This document shows, piece by piece, positions 40,433 through 48,536 of a DNA stretch of 64,000 bases. The first letter of the stretch is position 1; every line of letters begins with the position of its first letter. Below the pieces are notes generated by a model. The model saw only the letters and a list, made by a program, of their open reading frames with translations. It was not told the DNA's origin and did no database searches. The position numbers and the translations under genes were made by a program. Source of the DNA: Porcincola sp002392705 (GTDB lineage: Bacteria > Bacillota > Clostridia > Lachnospirales > Lachnospiraceae); assembly GCA_946620695.1 (NCBI GenBank), contig CAMONU010000003.1, positions 1 to 64,000 on the forward strand. Reading direction: 5' to 3'.

Positions 40433-40819
40433 ATGATCATTCTGAAGTGCGCGAAATGCGGCAAGATGGTGTTTGTTGAGAAGAAATCAGGATGTCCGAC
40501 CATGTGCTGCGGACAGGAGATGGAAGAGCTGATTCCCGGCGCTGTGGACGCGTCAAAGGAAAAACACGTGCCGGTTCTGACCGCCCGCGGAAATAAGGTT
40601 CAGGTTGCGGTCGGCTCCGCGGAGCATCCCATGCTTGACGAACATTACATCCAGTTCATCATTCTTGAGACAAGCCACGGTTATCAGCTTCGCAGGCTGA
40701 ATCCGGCCGAGGCCCCGAAGGCGGATTTCCTTCTTTCGGAAGGCGAGAGCGCCGTCGCTGCTTATGAGTACTGCAATCTTCACGGTCTGTGGAAAGCAGA
40801 GCTTAAACAGGATAAATAA
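40433..40819 (+). CDS. dfx: Desulfoferrodoxin (superoxide reductase)
   Basis: The 128 residues begin with a desulforedoxin-type iron site (C-A-K-C-G-K-M-V and C-P-T-M-C-C-G-Q-E-M), then the superoxide reductase domain with K-H-V-P-V, E-H-P-M-L-D-E-H-Y-I and C-N-L-H-G-L-W supplying Cys and His iron ligands. It reduces superoxide to peroxide without making oxygen. ATG 40433 has AAGGAGG at 9 nt. The 40063-40432 spacer holds only weak promoter candidates, such as an extended -10 TGaTACAAT near 40168-40176, and no clear PerR box. Confidence 0.93.
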   Translation: MIILKCAKCGKMVFVEKKSGCPTMCCGQEMEELIPGAVDASKEKHVPVLTARGNKVQVAVGSAEHPMLDEHYIQFIILETSHGYQLRRLNPAEAPKADFLLSEGESAVAAYEYCNLHGLWKAELKQDK

Positions 40820-40825
40820 AAATAC

Positions 40826-40850
40826 TGCCGCACGGTTTTTCCGTGCGGCA
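40826..40850 (+). terminator. dfx terminator
   Basis: Perfect TGCCGCACGG / CCGTGCGGCA with a T5 loop, 7 bp after the stop. Confidence 0.75.
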
Positions 40851-40934
40851 TCGCTGTTTCTTATGCCTGCAGGGTGGGCCGCACAAAAGCAGACTGCGGC
40901 AGTTCCTGCTCTCCCATATGGGAAACGCTGTCTT

Positions 40935-41507
40935 TTACGCCTGCCCGGTCAGCTTCACCCATGTAATCTCATGGTTCACGGCGCGTGCGAAGGTCTCAAA
41001 GACATCCTTTGTATGGAGCTTCAGAGTGGATGTGTTCCTGCAGGGGTGGCATCCGATATAGGGGTTGTCCTTCAGATCCTGATCCACCAGAAGGCGCACA
41101 TGCCCTTCCGTATCGTTCATGAGTCCCAGCACGCTGGCGGAGCCTTTCTCACAATGCATGTACTCCCACATGTACTCTTCCGGTCCGAAAGACAGGCGGG
41201 CCGAACCAATCTGTTTCGTGATCTCCTTTGTCTTGAAGGGCTTGTCACCCGGCATCAGAAGCAGATAAAACATGGTCTGCTGCCGGTTGCAGAGAAACAG
41301 ATTCTTGCAGATGGGTGCTTTCAGCACCTTCTCAATGGCAGTGCAGGCTTCCATATCCTCGGCAGGATCATGGTCCGCCCTCTTATAGCCGATCCCAAGC
41401 TTGTCCAGATACTTGTAGGTCATCATCTCCTGCTCCGGCCTGCCGCCCGCAAGATCCGGACGGTCGTTTGCTTTCGCAGGTTTTCCGTCGTACAGCATCG
41501 TCTTCAT
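40935..41507 (-). CDS. Prolyl-tRNA deacylase-like YbaK/ProX protein
   Basis: A 190-residue YbaK/EbsC-fold protein with C-K-N-L-F-L-C-N-R near 66-74, G-S-A-S-V-L-G-L-M-N-D near 122-132 and G-C-H-P-C-R-N-T-S near 152. This matches the free-standing ProRS-associated domain (PrdX/ProXp-ala) that hydrolyses mischarged tRNA-Pro. Two Cys pairs near the active-site loops are notable. ATG 41507 has GGGAGAAG upstream. Confidence 0.85.
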   Translation of the reverse strand: MKTMLYDGKPAKANDRPDLAGGRPEQEMMTYKYLDKLGIGYKRADHDPAEDMEACTAIEKVLKAPICKNLFLCNRQQTMFYLLLMPGDKPFKTKEITKQIGSARLSFGPEEYMWEYMHCEKGSASVLGLMNDTEGHVRLLVDQDLKDNPYIGCHPCRNTSTLKLHTKDVFETFARAVNHEITWVKLTGQA

Positions 41508-41586
41508 ACTCTTTCTTCTCCCTTCAGGACCATCTTATCTGTCAGCTGATCGCAAAACGCTTATGCGTTTGCAGACCGGCTGAACC

Positions 41587-41622
41587 TGAGGAAACACTGA
41601 TTATACCGGTGATTCCCTAAAC
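41587..41622. repeat. Family B remnant over the stop of the COG0523 gene
   Basis: CTGAGGAAACACTGAT on the left with a degenerate right arm (GGTGATTCCCTAAACAG). The TAG stop (41617-41619) lies in the right arm, as in the lepB-like gene. Confidence 0.55.
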
Positions 41623-42585
41623 AGCCTCCTGCCCCATATACCGGTTGATCTTCTCCCGGTTCAGCTTCTCGCCGATCACAATCACAACCTGCTGGCCTTC
41701 CCGCACTGCTTTCATCTCAGTTCCGCCGTCCCGGACCGCATTGATTTCCAGCCACTGCTCTTTCTCTCTGGCAAACCCCTTAATCCGGAATATACTTCCG
41801 CAGGACCGGTCCTCAAAAAGCATCCGGACAGCCTTGCTTATTTCATCCGATGTAAACGGCCGCTGCAGATAGTAAAGGGACTGAAAGCCCTCGTCCTTTC
41901 CGACCGGAACACGGATATGATCCGCCAGCTGATAGCCGGATGTCTCCATCCTCCGGTAATCCTCCGGGCTGAAGGATGCCCAGTCTGCCGCGATCACAGG
42001 CTCGGCGCCTTCCTTTCCCGCTTCCAGGCTGAAACGCCTGCCGCAGGCAAAACGCTCCATGACTTCATTCAGATAATCAACTGTCCGCGCCGCAGTTTCC
42101 CTTTCGCAGAGCTGCGTTCTGCTGAGGACGACGCAGCCCGCATCAGCCAGCTGGGATACCAGCAGATATTCCGACTCCCGCGACAGTTCCCGGGGAAGCC
42201 CGGCATCCACGACGGCTATGACAGAGCCGATCTCATACCAGCAGTTTAAGGGTTCCTCGCAGAGTGCGTCAAAAAACTCTTCCGCATCGAAGATACCGGA
42301 AGGTTCGATGAGGACTCTGTCAAATCCTCTCATCCCCATGGAGATCAGTTTCGTGCGGAAACGCCTGCGGTAGGTGTCAAGATCAGCGCCTCCCGCGACC
42401 ATCTCCCGCTCACACTGCTCTCCCTCCAGGTCCTGGAGAAGCATCATATCTACATTCACTGCCCCGAAATCATTTTCTATGATCCCGATTTTCAGTCCTC
42501 TGTCCATCAGGTATCCGGCGTATCCATGCAGGAAGGTGGTCTTCCCCGAACCCAGGAATCCTGTTATCAAATCTATCTGTATCAT
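41617..42585 (-). CDS. COG0523/CobW-type GTPase lacking the metal-binding Cys
   Basis: The 322 residues start M-I-Q-I-D-L-I-T-G-F with Walker A G-F-L-G-S-G-K-T (9-16), E-N-D-F-G (37-41), and I-E-P-S-G near 97. Members usually have Cys residues just after a G-G element; here the stretch is A-G-G-A67-D-L-D-T71-Y-R-R-R, with neither. The family delivers or senses metals using GTP, so this one may not bind metal at that site. ATG 42585 is chosen by family match; an upstream frame to 42669 is excluded. Confidence 0.85.
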   Translation of the reverse strand: MIQIDLITGFLGSGKTTFLHGYAGYLMDRGLKIGIIENDFGAVNVDMMLLQDLEGEQCEREMVAGGADLDTYRRRFRTKLISMGMRGFDRVLIEPSGIFDAEEFFDALCEEPLNCWYEIGSVIAVVDAGLPRELSRESEYLLVSQLADAGCVVLSRTQLCERETAARTVDYLNEVMERFACGRRFSLEAGKEGAEPVIAADWASFSPEDYRRMETSGYQLADHIRVPVGKDEGFQSLYYLQRPFTSDEISKAVRMLFEDRSCGSIFRIKGFAREKEQWLEINAVRDGGTEMKAVREGQQVVIVIGEKLNREKINRYMGQEAV

Positions 42586-42716
42586 CTGATCCACCATGCT
42601 GACCACTGAAACAGCCGCGCAGAATAAGGAACATCCCGTGTCCTTTATTCTGCGCGGTCCGGTTATCATTCTTTTTCTTTCGGAACAGTTCCTCTTATGA
42701 TTCCTTCTTCTTCAGA

Positions 42717-42860
42717 TCAAAAAAAGTAAAGCACGCAGGCAATCGGAAAACAAATGAGCGTAAGAATTCCGTACAGGGATGTTAATGCCGCCATAAAATC
42801 GCTCTTCGAGATCAGCACACGGACTGCTGTCACTGCCACTGCCGGGAGAAGCTCTGAATG
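42717..42860 (-). pseudogene. C-terminal remnant of a membrane protein
   Basis: Minus-strand frame open from the nitroreductase stop to TGA at 42717-42719 codes a hydrophobic tail (L-T-S-L-Y-G-I-L-T-L-I-C-F-P then I-A-C-V-L-Y-F-F), preceded by A-V-T-A-V-R-V-L-I-S-K. There is no start codon with a Shine-Dalgarno. It resembles the end of an AEC-type or similar multi-pass carrier left after deletion; the assignment is weak. Confidence 0.35.
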
Positions 42861-42864
42861 ATCC

Positions 42865-43380
42865 TCAGCGCCAGGTCACGGTTTCCGAGAGGTCTTTGCG
42901 GTTTGTATGATTGGCCAACGGTGTACCTGTTTCTGCGGCATAGCCCAGATCCAGCAGCATGACGACCACTTCATTGTCCGGAAGGTCAAGCTCCGCAGCT
43001 GCCTTATCCGGATCAAAGAAATTCAGCCAGCAGGAATTCAGTCCCCTGTCCGCAGCCGCCAGCATCATATGCGTTGCCACAATCGAGGCGTCCTCGGCGC
43101 CGGAGCTGGCGCGTCCGCCCGGGAAAGTGAAAACATTATCACGGTCATAGGCGACAACAGCAACGACAGGAGCACCGTATCTGCAGGGCGTCAGCTTGTC
43201 AATCTGCTCCAGGGCTTCCGCCGAACGCATCATATAGATGTGCTGGGGCTGAAGATTTTTGGCTGTCGGAGCAAGGCGTCCCGCCTCAAGGACATAATTC
43301 AGATCTTCATCCGATATAGCTCTGTCGGAAAACTTTTTGCAGGAATATCTCTCCCCCGCAAGTTCCAGAAAACTCTTCAT
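42865..43380 (-). CDS. Nitroreductase-family flavoprotein
   Basis: 171 residues, short for the family: R-Y-S-C-K-K-F (11-17), A-G-R-L-A-P-T-A-K-N-L-Q-P (34-46), and A-D-R-G-L-N-S-C-W-L near 112. It is an FMN-dependent NAD(P)H oxidoreductase with unknown substrate. ATG 43380 has GGAGGAGG. The leader carries a family D motif that runs directly into this Shine-Dalgarno. Confidence 0.9.
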   Translation of the reverse strand: MKSFLELAGERYSCKKFSDRAISDEDLNYVLEAGRLAPTAKNLQPQHIYMMRSAEALEQIDKLTPCRYGAPVVAVVAYDRDNVFTFPGGRASSGAEDASIVATHMMLAAADRGLNSCWLNFFDPDKAAAELDLPDNEVVVMLLDLGYAAETGTPLANHTNRKDLSETVTWR

Positions 43381-43393
43381 GTTTATCCTCCTC

Positions 43394-43487
43394 CAAAAAC
43401 ACAGGCAGTACCCTGACTCAATGTCCTGATAACTATTTTGCAGCCATATCTGCAAAATAGCAGCCGCTGCATAATATTTCTCCTCTC
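43394..43487 (-). promoter_or_regulatory. Family D leader motif upstream of the nitroreductase gene
   Basis: Minus sense: GGAGAAATATTATGC, TTTTGCAG-atatgg-CTGCAAAA (perfect 8-bp stem), AGGACATTGAGTCA, then GGAGGAGG. The same stem with a different loop occurs at 44554-44647. Confidence 0.75.
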
Positions 43488-43557
43488 AGAACAGAGGTGA
43501 CTGTCCGCCAGCGGCGCGCTGCCGGATCAGAAGACACGTGTGCGTATCTATGCAGAT

Positions 43558-44151
43558 TTATTCATCCTTCAGGGATCCTTTTTGAATATTCTGCTCTACG
43601 ATTTCCTTCATATAAGCCCAGATCTCCTCCGATCCCTCCCCGGTATGCCGGTTCCGTTCCTCAACCTGACTGCGGCACACGCCGCGGCTGCTCCAGTCCT
43701 GGCCTCCGTTGGAATGATTCAGCAGCATGGGCTGAAAGTTATCCATCACATGGGCGAATTTTGCTTCGGGACTTTCCCCCTTTTCAAATTCCTCCCAGAG
43801 CGCCTTCAGATAAGTCCCCTGGTCCTCAGGAAGCAGGCCGTAAAGCCGTTCGGCAGCCTTCCTCTCTCTTTCGGGAGCGCTTTTCTGGGCCTCCGGATCA
43901 TAGGCATAGGAATCTCCGGCATCGATCTCCACCACATCATGCAGGAGAACCATAAGCATGGTCTTCGCCACGTCAACCGTCTGATTGGAGTATTCGCTCA
44001 GAAGGAAGGTCATGGCCGCAAGATGCCACGCATGCTCCGCGTCATTCTCCCTGCGCCCGTGCCCGCTCAGATGCGTCTGCCGCAGAATATTCTTCTCCCT
44101 GTCCAGCTCCAGAATAAAGCGGATCTGCCTCTCAAATCTCTCTCTGTCCAT
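43558..44151 (-). CDS. HD-domain phosphohydrolase (YfbR-like)
   Basis: The 197 residues have the HD pattern: R-R-E-N-D-A-E-H-A-W-H near 33-43, L-L-H-D-V-V-E-I-D-A-G-D near 69-80, then a later Asp (H-V-M-D-N-F). It is probably a metal-dependent 5'-nucleotidase or related phosphatase. ATG 44151, with GGAGGG about 11 nt upstream. Confidence 0.85.
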   Translation of the reverse strand: MDRERFERQIRFILELDREKNILRQTHLSGHGRRENDAEHAWHLAAMTFLLSEYSNQTVDVAKTMLMVLLHDVVEIDAGDSYAYDPEAQKSAPERERKAAERLYGLLPEDQGTYLKALWEEFEKGESPEAKFAHVMDNFQPMLLNHSNGGQDWSSRGVCRSQVEERNRHTGEGSEEIWAYMKEIVEQNIQKGSLKDE

Positions 44152-44191
44152 CTTCAGCAGGCCCTCCCGCCATCATGCAGATAAAACAATA

Positions 44192-44262
44192 TTGCGATTC
44201 ACGGCTCTCCACACATCAGGACACGCGTGATACTTTGCCGCGCAGCTTTTCAGAACACACGC
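44192..44262. repeat. Family A element, copy 5
   Basis: TTGCGATTCACGGCTCTCCACACATCAGG joins the outer end directly to the CCACACATCAGG block as in copies 3 and 4, listed here as TTGCGATTCACGGC plus CCACACATCAGG. It ends 1-2 bp before the stop of the 78-residue gene. Confidence 0.7.
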
Positions 44263-44263
44263 C

Positions 44264-44500
44264 TTACTTTTTACCGCGCAGGTTCCCAAGCGTTTTAAGC
44301 GTCTCGATATCGTTCTCATTCAGCTTGATATTCGTGACCCGCTCCCTGCCCTCAGGTGAAATCACCTTAAGTTCCAGAACAGCTCCGGGGCGAAGATCCT
44401 CCCGTACGGCAGACATGAAGGCGCCGATTCTCGGGTGATCATTTCTGAAAAGATTGAAACGGTCTTTCAGTTTCAGAAGTTCCATAGGATTAAGTGCCAT
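44264..44500 (-). CDS. Conserved 78-residue protein, unknown
   Basis: Begins M-A-L-N-P-M-E-L-L-K-L-K-D-R and continues with a small beta domain (V-L-E-L-K-V-I-S-P-E-G-R-E) and an acidic helix (N-E-N-D-I-E-T-L-K-T-L). I have seen similar small proteins in Clostridia, all uncharacterised. ATG 44500 has GGAGGT at 8 nt. A family D motif lies about 54 nt upstream. Confidence 0.75.
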   Translation of the reverse strand: MALNPMELLKLKDRFNLFRNDHPRIGAFMSAVREDLRPGAVLELKVISPEGRERVTNIKLNENDIETLKTLGNLRGKK

Positions 44501-44553
44501 CTTTATTTACCTCCGTCAGTTTTTCCGCCGGAATATATGCCTTCTTCTCCTCT

Positions 44554-44647
44554 CAGAACGAAATTCTGTACCATGACTCAATGCTCCGGATGACTATTTT
44601 GCAGCCGCGTCTGCAAAAACGCAGCCGCGGGCAGAATATGTCTCCTT
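44554..44647 (-). promoter_or_regulatory. Family D leader motif upstream of the 78-residue gene
   Basis: Minus sense: GGAGACATATTCTGCC, TTTTGCAG-acgcgg-CTGCAAAA, TCATCCGGAGCATTGAGTCA, CAGAA-tttcg-TTCTG, GAGAGGAG. The last hairpin differs from the der copy by paired changes. Confidence 0.75.
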
Positions 44648-44718
44648 ATAGCGGAAGACATTTTCAGGCTGAAGCCCATTATCCCATCAGACCGGCGGCT
44701 CTGTCAAGCCGCAGAAAA

Positions 44719-44758
44719 GCAGGGCAGGCCGGTAGAAAAACTACCGGTCCCGCCCTGC
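44719..44758 (-). terminator. glgD terminator
   Basis: GCAGGGC / GCCCTGC outer and CCGGTAG / CTACCGG inner stems with an A5 loop; minus strand continues TTTTCTG. Confidence 0.75.
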
Positions 44759-44796
44759 CGGACTCATTCTTTCATGCTGTCTGTGCGCAGCCTGTC

Positions 44797-45918
44797 TTAC
44801 AGCCTGTCTGCGGTCTTTACATACCCCGGATCATCCGGACGTGCGATCAGCTCTTTGGTCTTGAGCACCTTGGCCCACTTGTCCACGATCTGATATTCCA
44901 TATGGACGCCGGGTCCGATCTCAGAATAGGAAAGCACGACACTATTCTTCACGACAGCGTCCCTGCCGATCTTGACGCCTCTGCCGATCACGGAATTGGC
45001 GACGGTACCCTCGATCTCGCATCCGTCCGAAACCAGGGAATGATAGATGTTCGCGCCTTCGAAGACCTGCGTCGGGCAGGAATCCGTGGTTCTGGTATAG
45101 ATCGGCCAGTCATCGCTGAACAGGGATCTGGCAACCTTCATGTCCAGAAGCTCGATGCTTGCGTCATAATAAGACTGCAGATCGCAGATCGCCGCGAAAT
45201 ATCCCTTATGCTGGATTCCGCGGATGTTCAGATTCTGCTCTTCGCATTCCTTGCTGATCATCTGCGCAAGGGAGAAGGTGGAGGAATATTCTCTCGCCTT
45301 CCTGACCAGATCGACGAACAGATCCTTCTTCATCACGTAGCTGTCCATGAAGATGGACTGGGACGCACGGTTCCCGCGGTTTTCCGAAAGGGACGTGATC
45401 TTCTGGTCCTTGTCGACGGTGACAACTCTGCAGCTGAGGAAATGATCTCTTCCGTTGTTTACCTTATGGTAAAGCATGCTGATGTCCGCGCCGGACTGGA
45501 TGTGCTCTTCCAGAATGTCCGCGAAGTCCTGCTTGAAGATCATGTAGCAGGGCTGGATCACCACATATTCCTGGTCGATGAGGTTCAGATAATCCATGTT
45601 GTCCAGATAATCCGAGACATCCGTATTATAGACCTCATTATGGTTGTTGTGGTTGCAGAACAGCAGCTGCAGGCGGCCGTTCTTGGAATTGATGTTATAC
45701 TGGCGGCCGGTTCCCAGATGGTCCGTCAGGGAACGCGGGAACTTGTTCAGGTAAACCTGAATATTCTCAATGCCGCTGTTGGTCAGGTTCGAAATCGGGA
45801 AATCAATCACACGATATCTGCCGAGAAACGAAAACGCTCCGGCCGGACGGCAGTCCTGCAGTCCATATACGTTGACTCTTCTGGGAGTCGAGGTTACGAT
45901 ACCAAATGCTCTTGCCAT
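44797..45918 (-). CDS. glgD: ADP-glucose pyrophosphorylase-like regulatory subunit
   Basis: The 373-residue protein has the nucleotidyltransferase fold but lacks the G-G-x-G-x-R-L loop seen in GlgC; it starts M-A-R-A-F-G-I-V-T-S and ends with left-handed beta-helix hexapeptides (V-I-G-R-G-V-K-I-G-R-D-A-V-V). GlgD pairs with GlgC to activate glycogen precursor synthesis. ATG 45918 is 2 nt after the glgC stop, implying coupling. Confidence 0.92.
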   Translation of the reverse strand: MARAFGIVTSTPRRVNVYGLQDCRPAGAFSFLGRYRVIDFPISNLTNSGIENIQVYLNKFPRSLTDHLGTGRQYNINSKNGRLQLLFCNHNNHNEVYNTDVSDYLDNMDYLNLIDQEYVVIQPCYMIFKQDFADILEEHIQSGADISMLYHKVNNGRDHFLSCRVVTVDKDQKITSLSENRGNRASQSIFMDSYVMKKDLFVDLVRKAREYSSTFSLAQMISKECEEQNLNIRGIQHKGYFAAICDLQSYYDASIELLDMKVARSLFSDDWPIYTRTTDSCPTQVFEGANIYHSLVSDGCEIEGTVANSVIGRGVKIGRDAVVKNSVVLSYSEIGPGVHMEYQIVDKWAKVLKTKELIARPDDPGYVKTADRL

Positions 45919-45920
45919 GA

Positions 45921-47060
45921 TCACTCCACCCCCTTCACATTCTTCGATACAAGAAGGATATTCTCACTGTCCGGGCTGCCGACAACAGCGCCCTTTCCAA
46001 TCTTCACGCCGCCTGCCACAAGCGCTCTTGTGACGACAGCGCCCTCTTCCACCTTTACGCCGGGCATGAGCACGGAATCCACCACACTGGCGCCTTCCGC
46101 CACAACCGTGTTCGTAAAAAGAACGGAATTCTTAACCTCGCCCTCAAGCACGCAGCCCTGGGTGATATAGATCCTGTCCACATCCGCGTTCGGACCGATA
46201 TAGGCCGGCAGCGCGGAAACATCTTCCGTATAGATTCTCCAGGAACGGTCGTCCAGATCAAGCCCGTTCTGCTTGTTCAGAAGATCCATGTTCGCTTCCC
46301 AGAGGGAATCGATGGTTCCCACATCCTTCCAGTAGCCTTCAAACTTGTAGGCAATCAGCTTCTTCCCTTCGCCGAGCATGGTCGGGATGATATTCTTTCC
46401 GAAATCGTGGTCGGAATTCGGATCCTTCATATCCGCAACCAGCATCTTTCTCAGGTTCTTCCAGGAGAAAATATAGATGCCCATGGAGGCAAGATTGCTC
46501 TTGGGCTTCGCCGGCTTCTCCTCAAACTCCACGATATTTCCGTCCGCATCCGTATTCATGATGCCGAAACGGCTGGCTTCCTTCATAGGAACCGGGAGAA
46601 CCGCGATGGTGGCGTCCGCCCCTGCCTTGAGATGCGCATCCAGCATCTTGGCATAATTCATCTTGTAGATATGGTCACCGGAAAGAACCAGCAGGTAATC
46701 GGGATTATACTGATCGATGAAATCGATGTTCTGCGAGATCGCATCCGCGGTGCCGCGGTATACATCGAGGCCGGACTCTGCCTTTTCACGGGGTGTCAGA
46801 ACGAACACACCGCTGTCCTTGGTGTCAAGTCCCCAGCGGCTTCCGGCGGCGACATAGCTGTTCAGAAGAACGGACTCATACTGGGTCAGGACTCCCACAA
46901 CATCAATTCCGCTGTTCGCGCAGTTGCTCAGGGGAAAGTCGATAATTCTGTACTTTCCCCCGTAAGAGACTGCCGGCTTCGCCACCTTGCTGGTAAGCTC
47001 ATGCAGACGGCTTCCCCGTCCTCCGGCCAGGATCATGGCCAACATGTTGCTGTGCTTCAT
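45921..47060 (-). CDS. glgC: Glucose-1-phosphate adenylyltransferase
   Basis: The 379 residues include the catalytic loop I-L-A-G-G-R-G-S-R-L (10-19), G-T-A-D-A-I (105-110), L-S-G-D-H-I-Y near 126 and the C-terminal beta-helix. It makes ADP-glucose for glycogen. ATG 47060 has AGAGGAGG. Operon with glgD. Confidence 0.95.
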   Translation of the reverse strand: MKHSNMLAMILAGGRGSRLHELTSKVAKPAVSYGGKYRIIDFPLSNCANSGIDVVGVLTQYESVLLNSYVAAGSRWGLDTKDSGVFVLTPREKAESGLDVYRGTADAISQNIDFIDQYNPDYLLVLSGDHIYKMNYAKMLDAHLKAGADATIAVLPVPMKEASRFGIMNTDADGNIVEFEEKPAKPKSNLASMGIYIFSWKNLRKMLVADMKDPNSDHDFGKNIIPTMLGEGKKLIAYKFEGYWKDVGTIDSLWEANMDLLNKQNGLDLDDRSWRIYTEDVSALPAYIGPNADVDRIYITQGCVLEGEVKNSVLFTNTVVAEGASVVDSVLMPGVKVEEGAVVTRALVAGGVKIGKGAVVGSPDSENILLVSKNVKGVE

Positions 47061-47150
47061 AGCAGTTATCCTCCTCTTGCCTGGATCTGATATCCAGTGT
47101 ATTCACAAAAATAACTGAACGGTCCTTCCGGGCCTTGTTTAATCAGCTTA

Positions 47151-47179
47151 ATCATAGCACAGTATCAGCCGCCTGACTA
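47151..47179 (-). promoter_or_regulatory. glgCD promoter
   Basis: Minus strand TAGTCA, 17 bp, TATGAT, about 91 bp upstream of glgC. Nothing else is visible between 47061 and 47330. Confidence 0.5.
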
Positions 47180-47330
47180 GTATAATTCACGGATTCTGTC
47201 CCCTGATTTTCAGCATTTCCGCCGAAAAACGGTCCTTCTTCATCTGTTTTCCCAAATAAGCAGACAAATAATACCGGATTCAGAACCATCCCGTCCCGGA
47301 AACCGTTCGGCAGAAAAGCGAAACAGTTCC

Positions 47331-48254
47331 TTATCCGAGGCCAAGCAGGAGAAGAAGGATCGTAATCTCCAGGATGCTCAGGAGAATCGTGATGCTGTTC
47401 GCCGCGCTCGCCTTTCCCGCGTCCCCGCCGCAGATTCCCGTAAAAGCCGGCCCGACGGCACTGATCGGAGCGAAGGCAATCAGCACCAGCGTCTGCCGGA
47501 TCACCAGATCAAAAGGCAGCACATAATAACTGACGAGGGCGAGAAGAATCCCGAAAACCTGCCTGTAAAGCACGATCCGCATGATGTCCTTCAGGTATTC
47601 CTTTTTCAGTTCCAGATGGAACAGAAGCCCGATCATCAGCATGGCCAGAAATGTATTCGACACAGCGGCCGGTTCAATCAGCGTCAGCACCGCCTCCGGC
47701 AGCCGCAGTTTCAGTATCATCAGCAGAAACATCCCCACATAGGCAAGAATGGGCGGGCTGGAAATCAGTCTGCGGAAGAAGCCCCTGATATCAAATCCCT
47801 TCCCCCTTTCTGAAAAGAAGCTGTCCACGAAAGCATAGGTGCCGCCCGTACACATCAGGCTGTTTCCGACATCAAACATACAGGCTGTGACAGTGCCCTC
47901 GGGGGGCAGAAAGCTCTGTACAAAGGGCAGACAGAAGGCACCGATATTAAATGCGGGCATACAGAACATATAAAGAACCCGGTCCCGCCTGCTGCGATGA
48001 CGCGTAAGCAGGACTCCTGCCGTCAGCATCAGGATATTGGACAGCAGCCCCATCAGCGTGATCAGCAGCATCAGCGGACTCACTTCCCGCGTTCTGGAAA
48101 AATTCAGGATGATCGCGCAGGGAAGGGTGACATAGATCACAAGCTTTTTCGCCACGTCTCCCGCCATTTCCGGCAGGAGCCCGCTCTTCCTGAGCAGGAT
48201 CCCGAGCAGAATGATCAGGAAAAAAGAAAATGCCCTCAAAAGAACTGCCGCCAT
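47331..48254 (-). CDS. AEC-family permease
   Basis: A 307-residue carrier with about ten membrane segments in two inverted halves, including the family start L-L-G-I-L-L-R-K-S-G-L-L-P and Y-V-T-L-P-C-A-I-I-L-N-F. AEC proteins export auxin-like or organic acids. Its divergent neighbour makes aryl-pyruvate-derived acyl-CoA and acids, so an aromatic acid is a possible substrate (inference). ATG 48254 has GAGGAGG. Confidence 0.88.
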   Translation of the reverse strand: MAAVLLRAFSFFLIILLGILLRKSGLLPEMAGDVAKKLVIYVTLPCAIILNFSRTREVSPLMLLITLMGLLSNILMLTAGVLLTRHRSRRDRVLYMFCMPAFNIGAFCLPFVQSFLPPEGTVTACMFDVGNSLMCTGGTYAFVDSFFSERGKGFDIRGFFRRLISSPPILAYVGMFLLMILKLRLPEAVLTLIEPAAVSNTFLAMLMIGLLFHLELKKEYLKDIMRIVLYRQVFGILLALVSYYVLPFDLVIRQTLVLIAFAPISAVGPAFTGICGGDAGKASAANSITILLSILEITILLLLLGLG

Positions 48255-48324
48255 CGCTTCCTCCTCTTTTCTGCCGCTGTTGTCTGCATGGCGCATCCAT
48301 ATTCAGCAGCAGGCAGACTGTATT

Positions 48325-48382
48325 GAGAAACGCTGATTCATTCCGGGCGGCATCTTCTGATCCCCCGAAATCAGTGTTTCAT
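48325..48382. repeat. Family B element, short copy
   Basis: GAAACGCTGATT and inverted AATCAGTGTTTC flank about 30 bp, between divergent AEC and iorA genes. Confidence 0.65.
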
Positions 48383-48409
48383 CGGTTCCATAGAAATCTG
48401 AATTCTTTA

Positions 48410-48438
48410 TTGCCCCATCTGTTTCTTCATGATATTAT
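48410..48438 (+). promoter_or_regulatory. Promoter of the iorAB-paaK-ACT operon
   Basis: TTGCCC, 17 bp, TATTAT, leaving a leader of about 92 nt. Confidence 0.65.
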
Positions 48439-48536
48439 AGACAGATGAAAATTTCAACAGCAATGGCCTGCCTCTGACATTTCTTTGGTGAAACGACCCT
48501 GCTGCCGAAAATTTTAGAGAAAGGACCCTGAATCAC

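Noticed and set aside
44494..46170. 558-codon plus-strand frame across glgD and glgC
   Set aside because: Antisense shadow spanning two confirmed genes; no recognisable domains.
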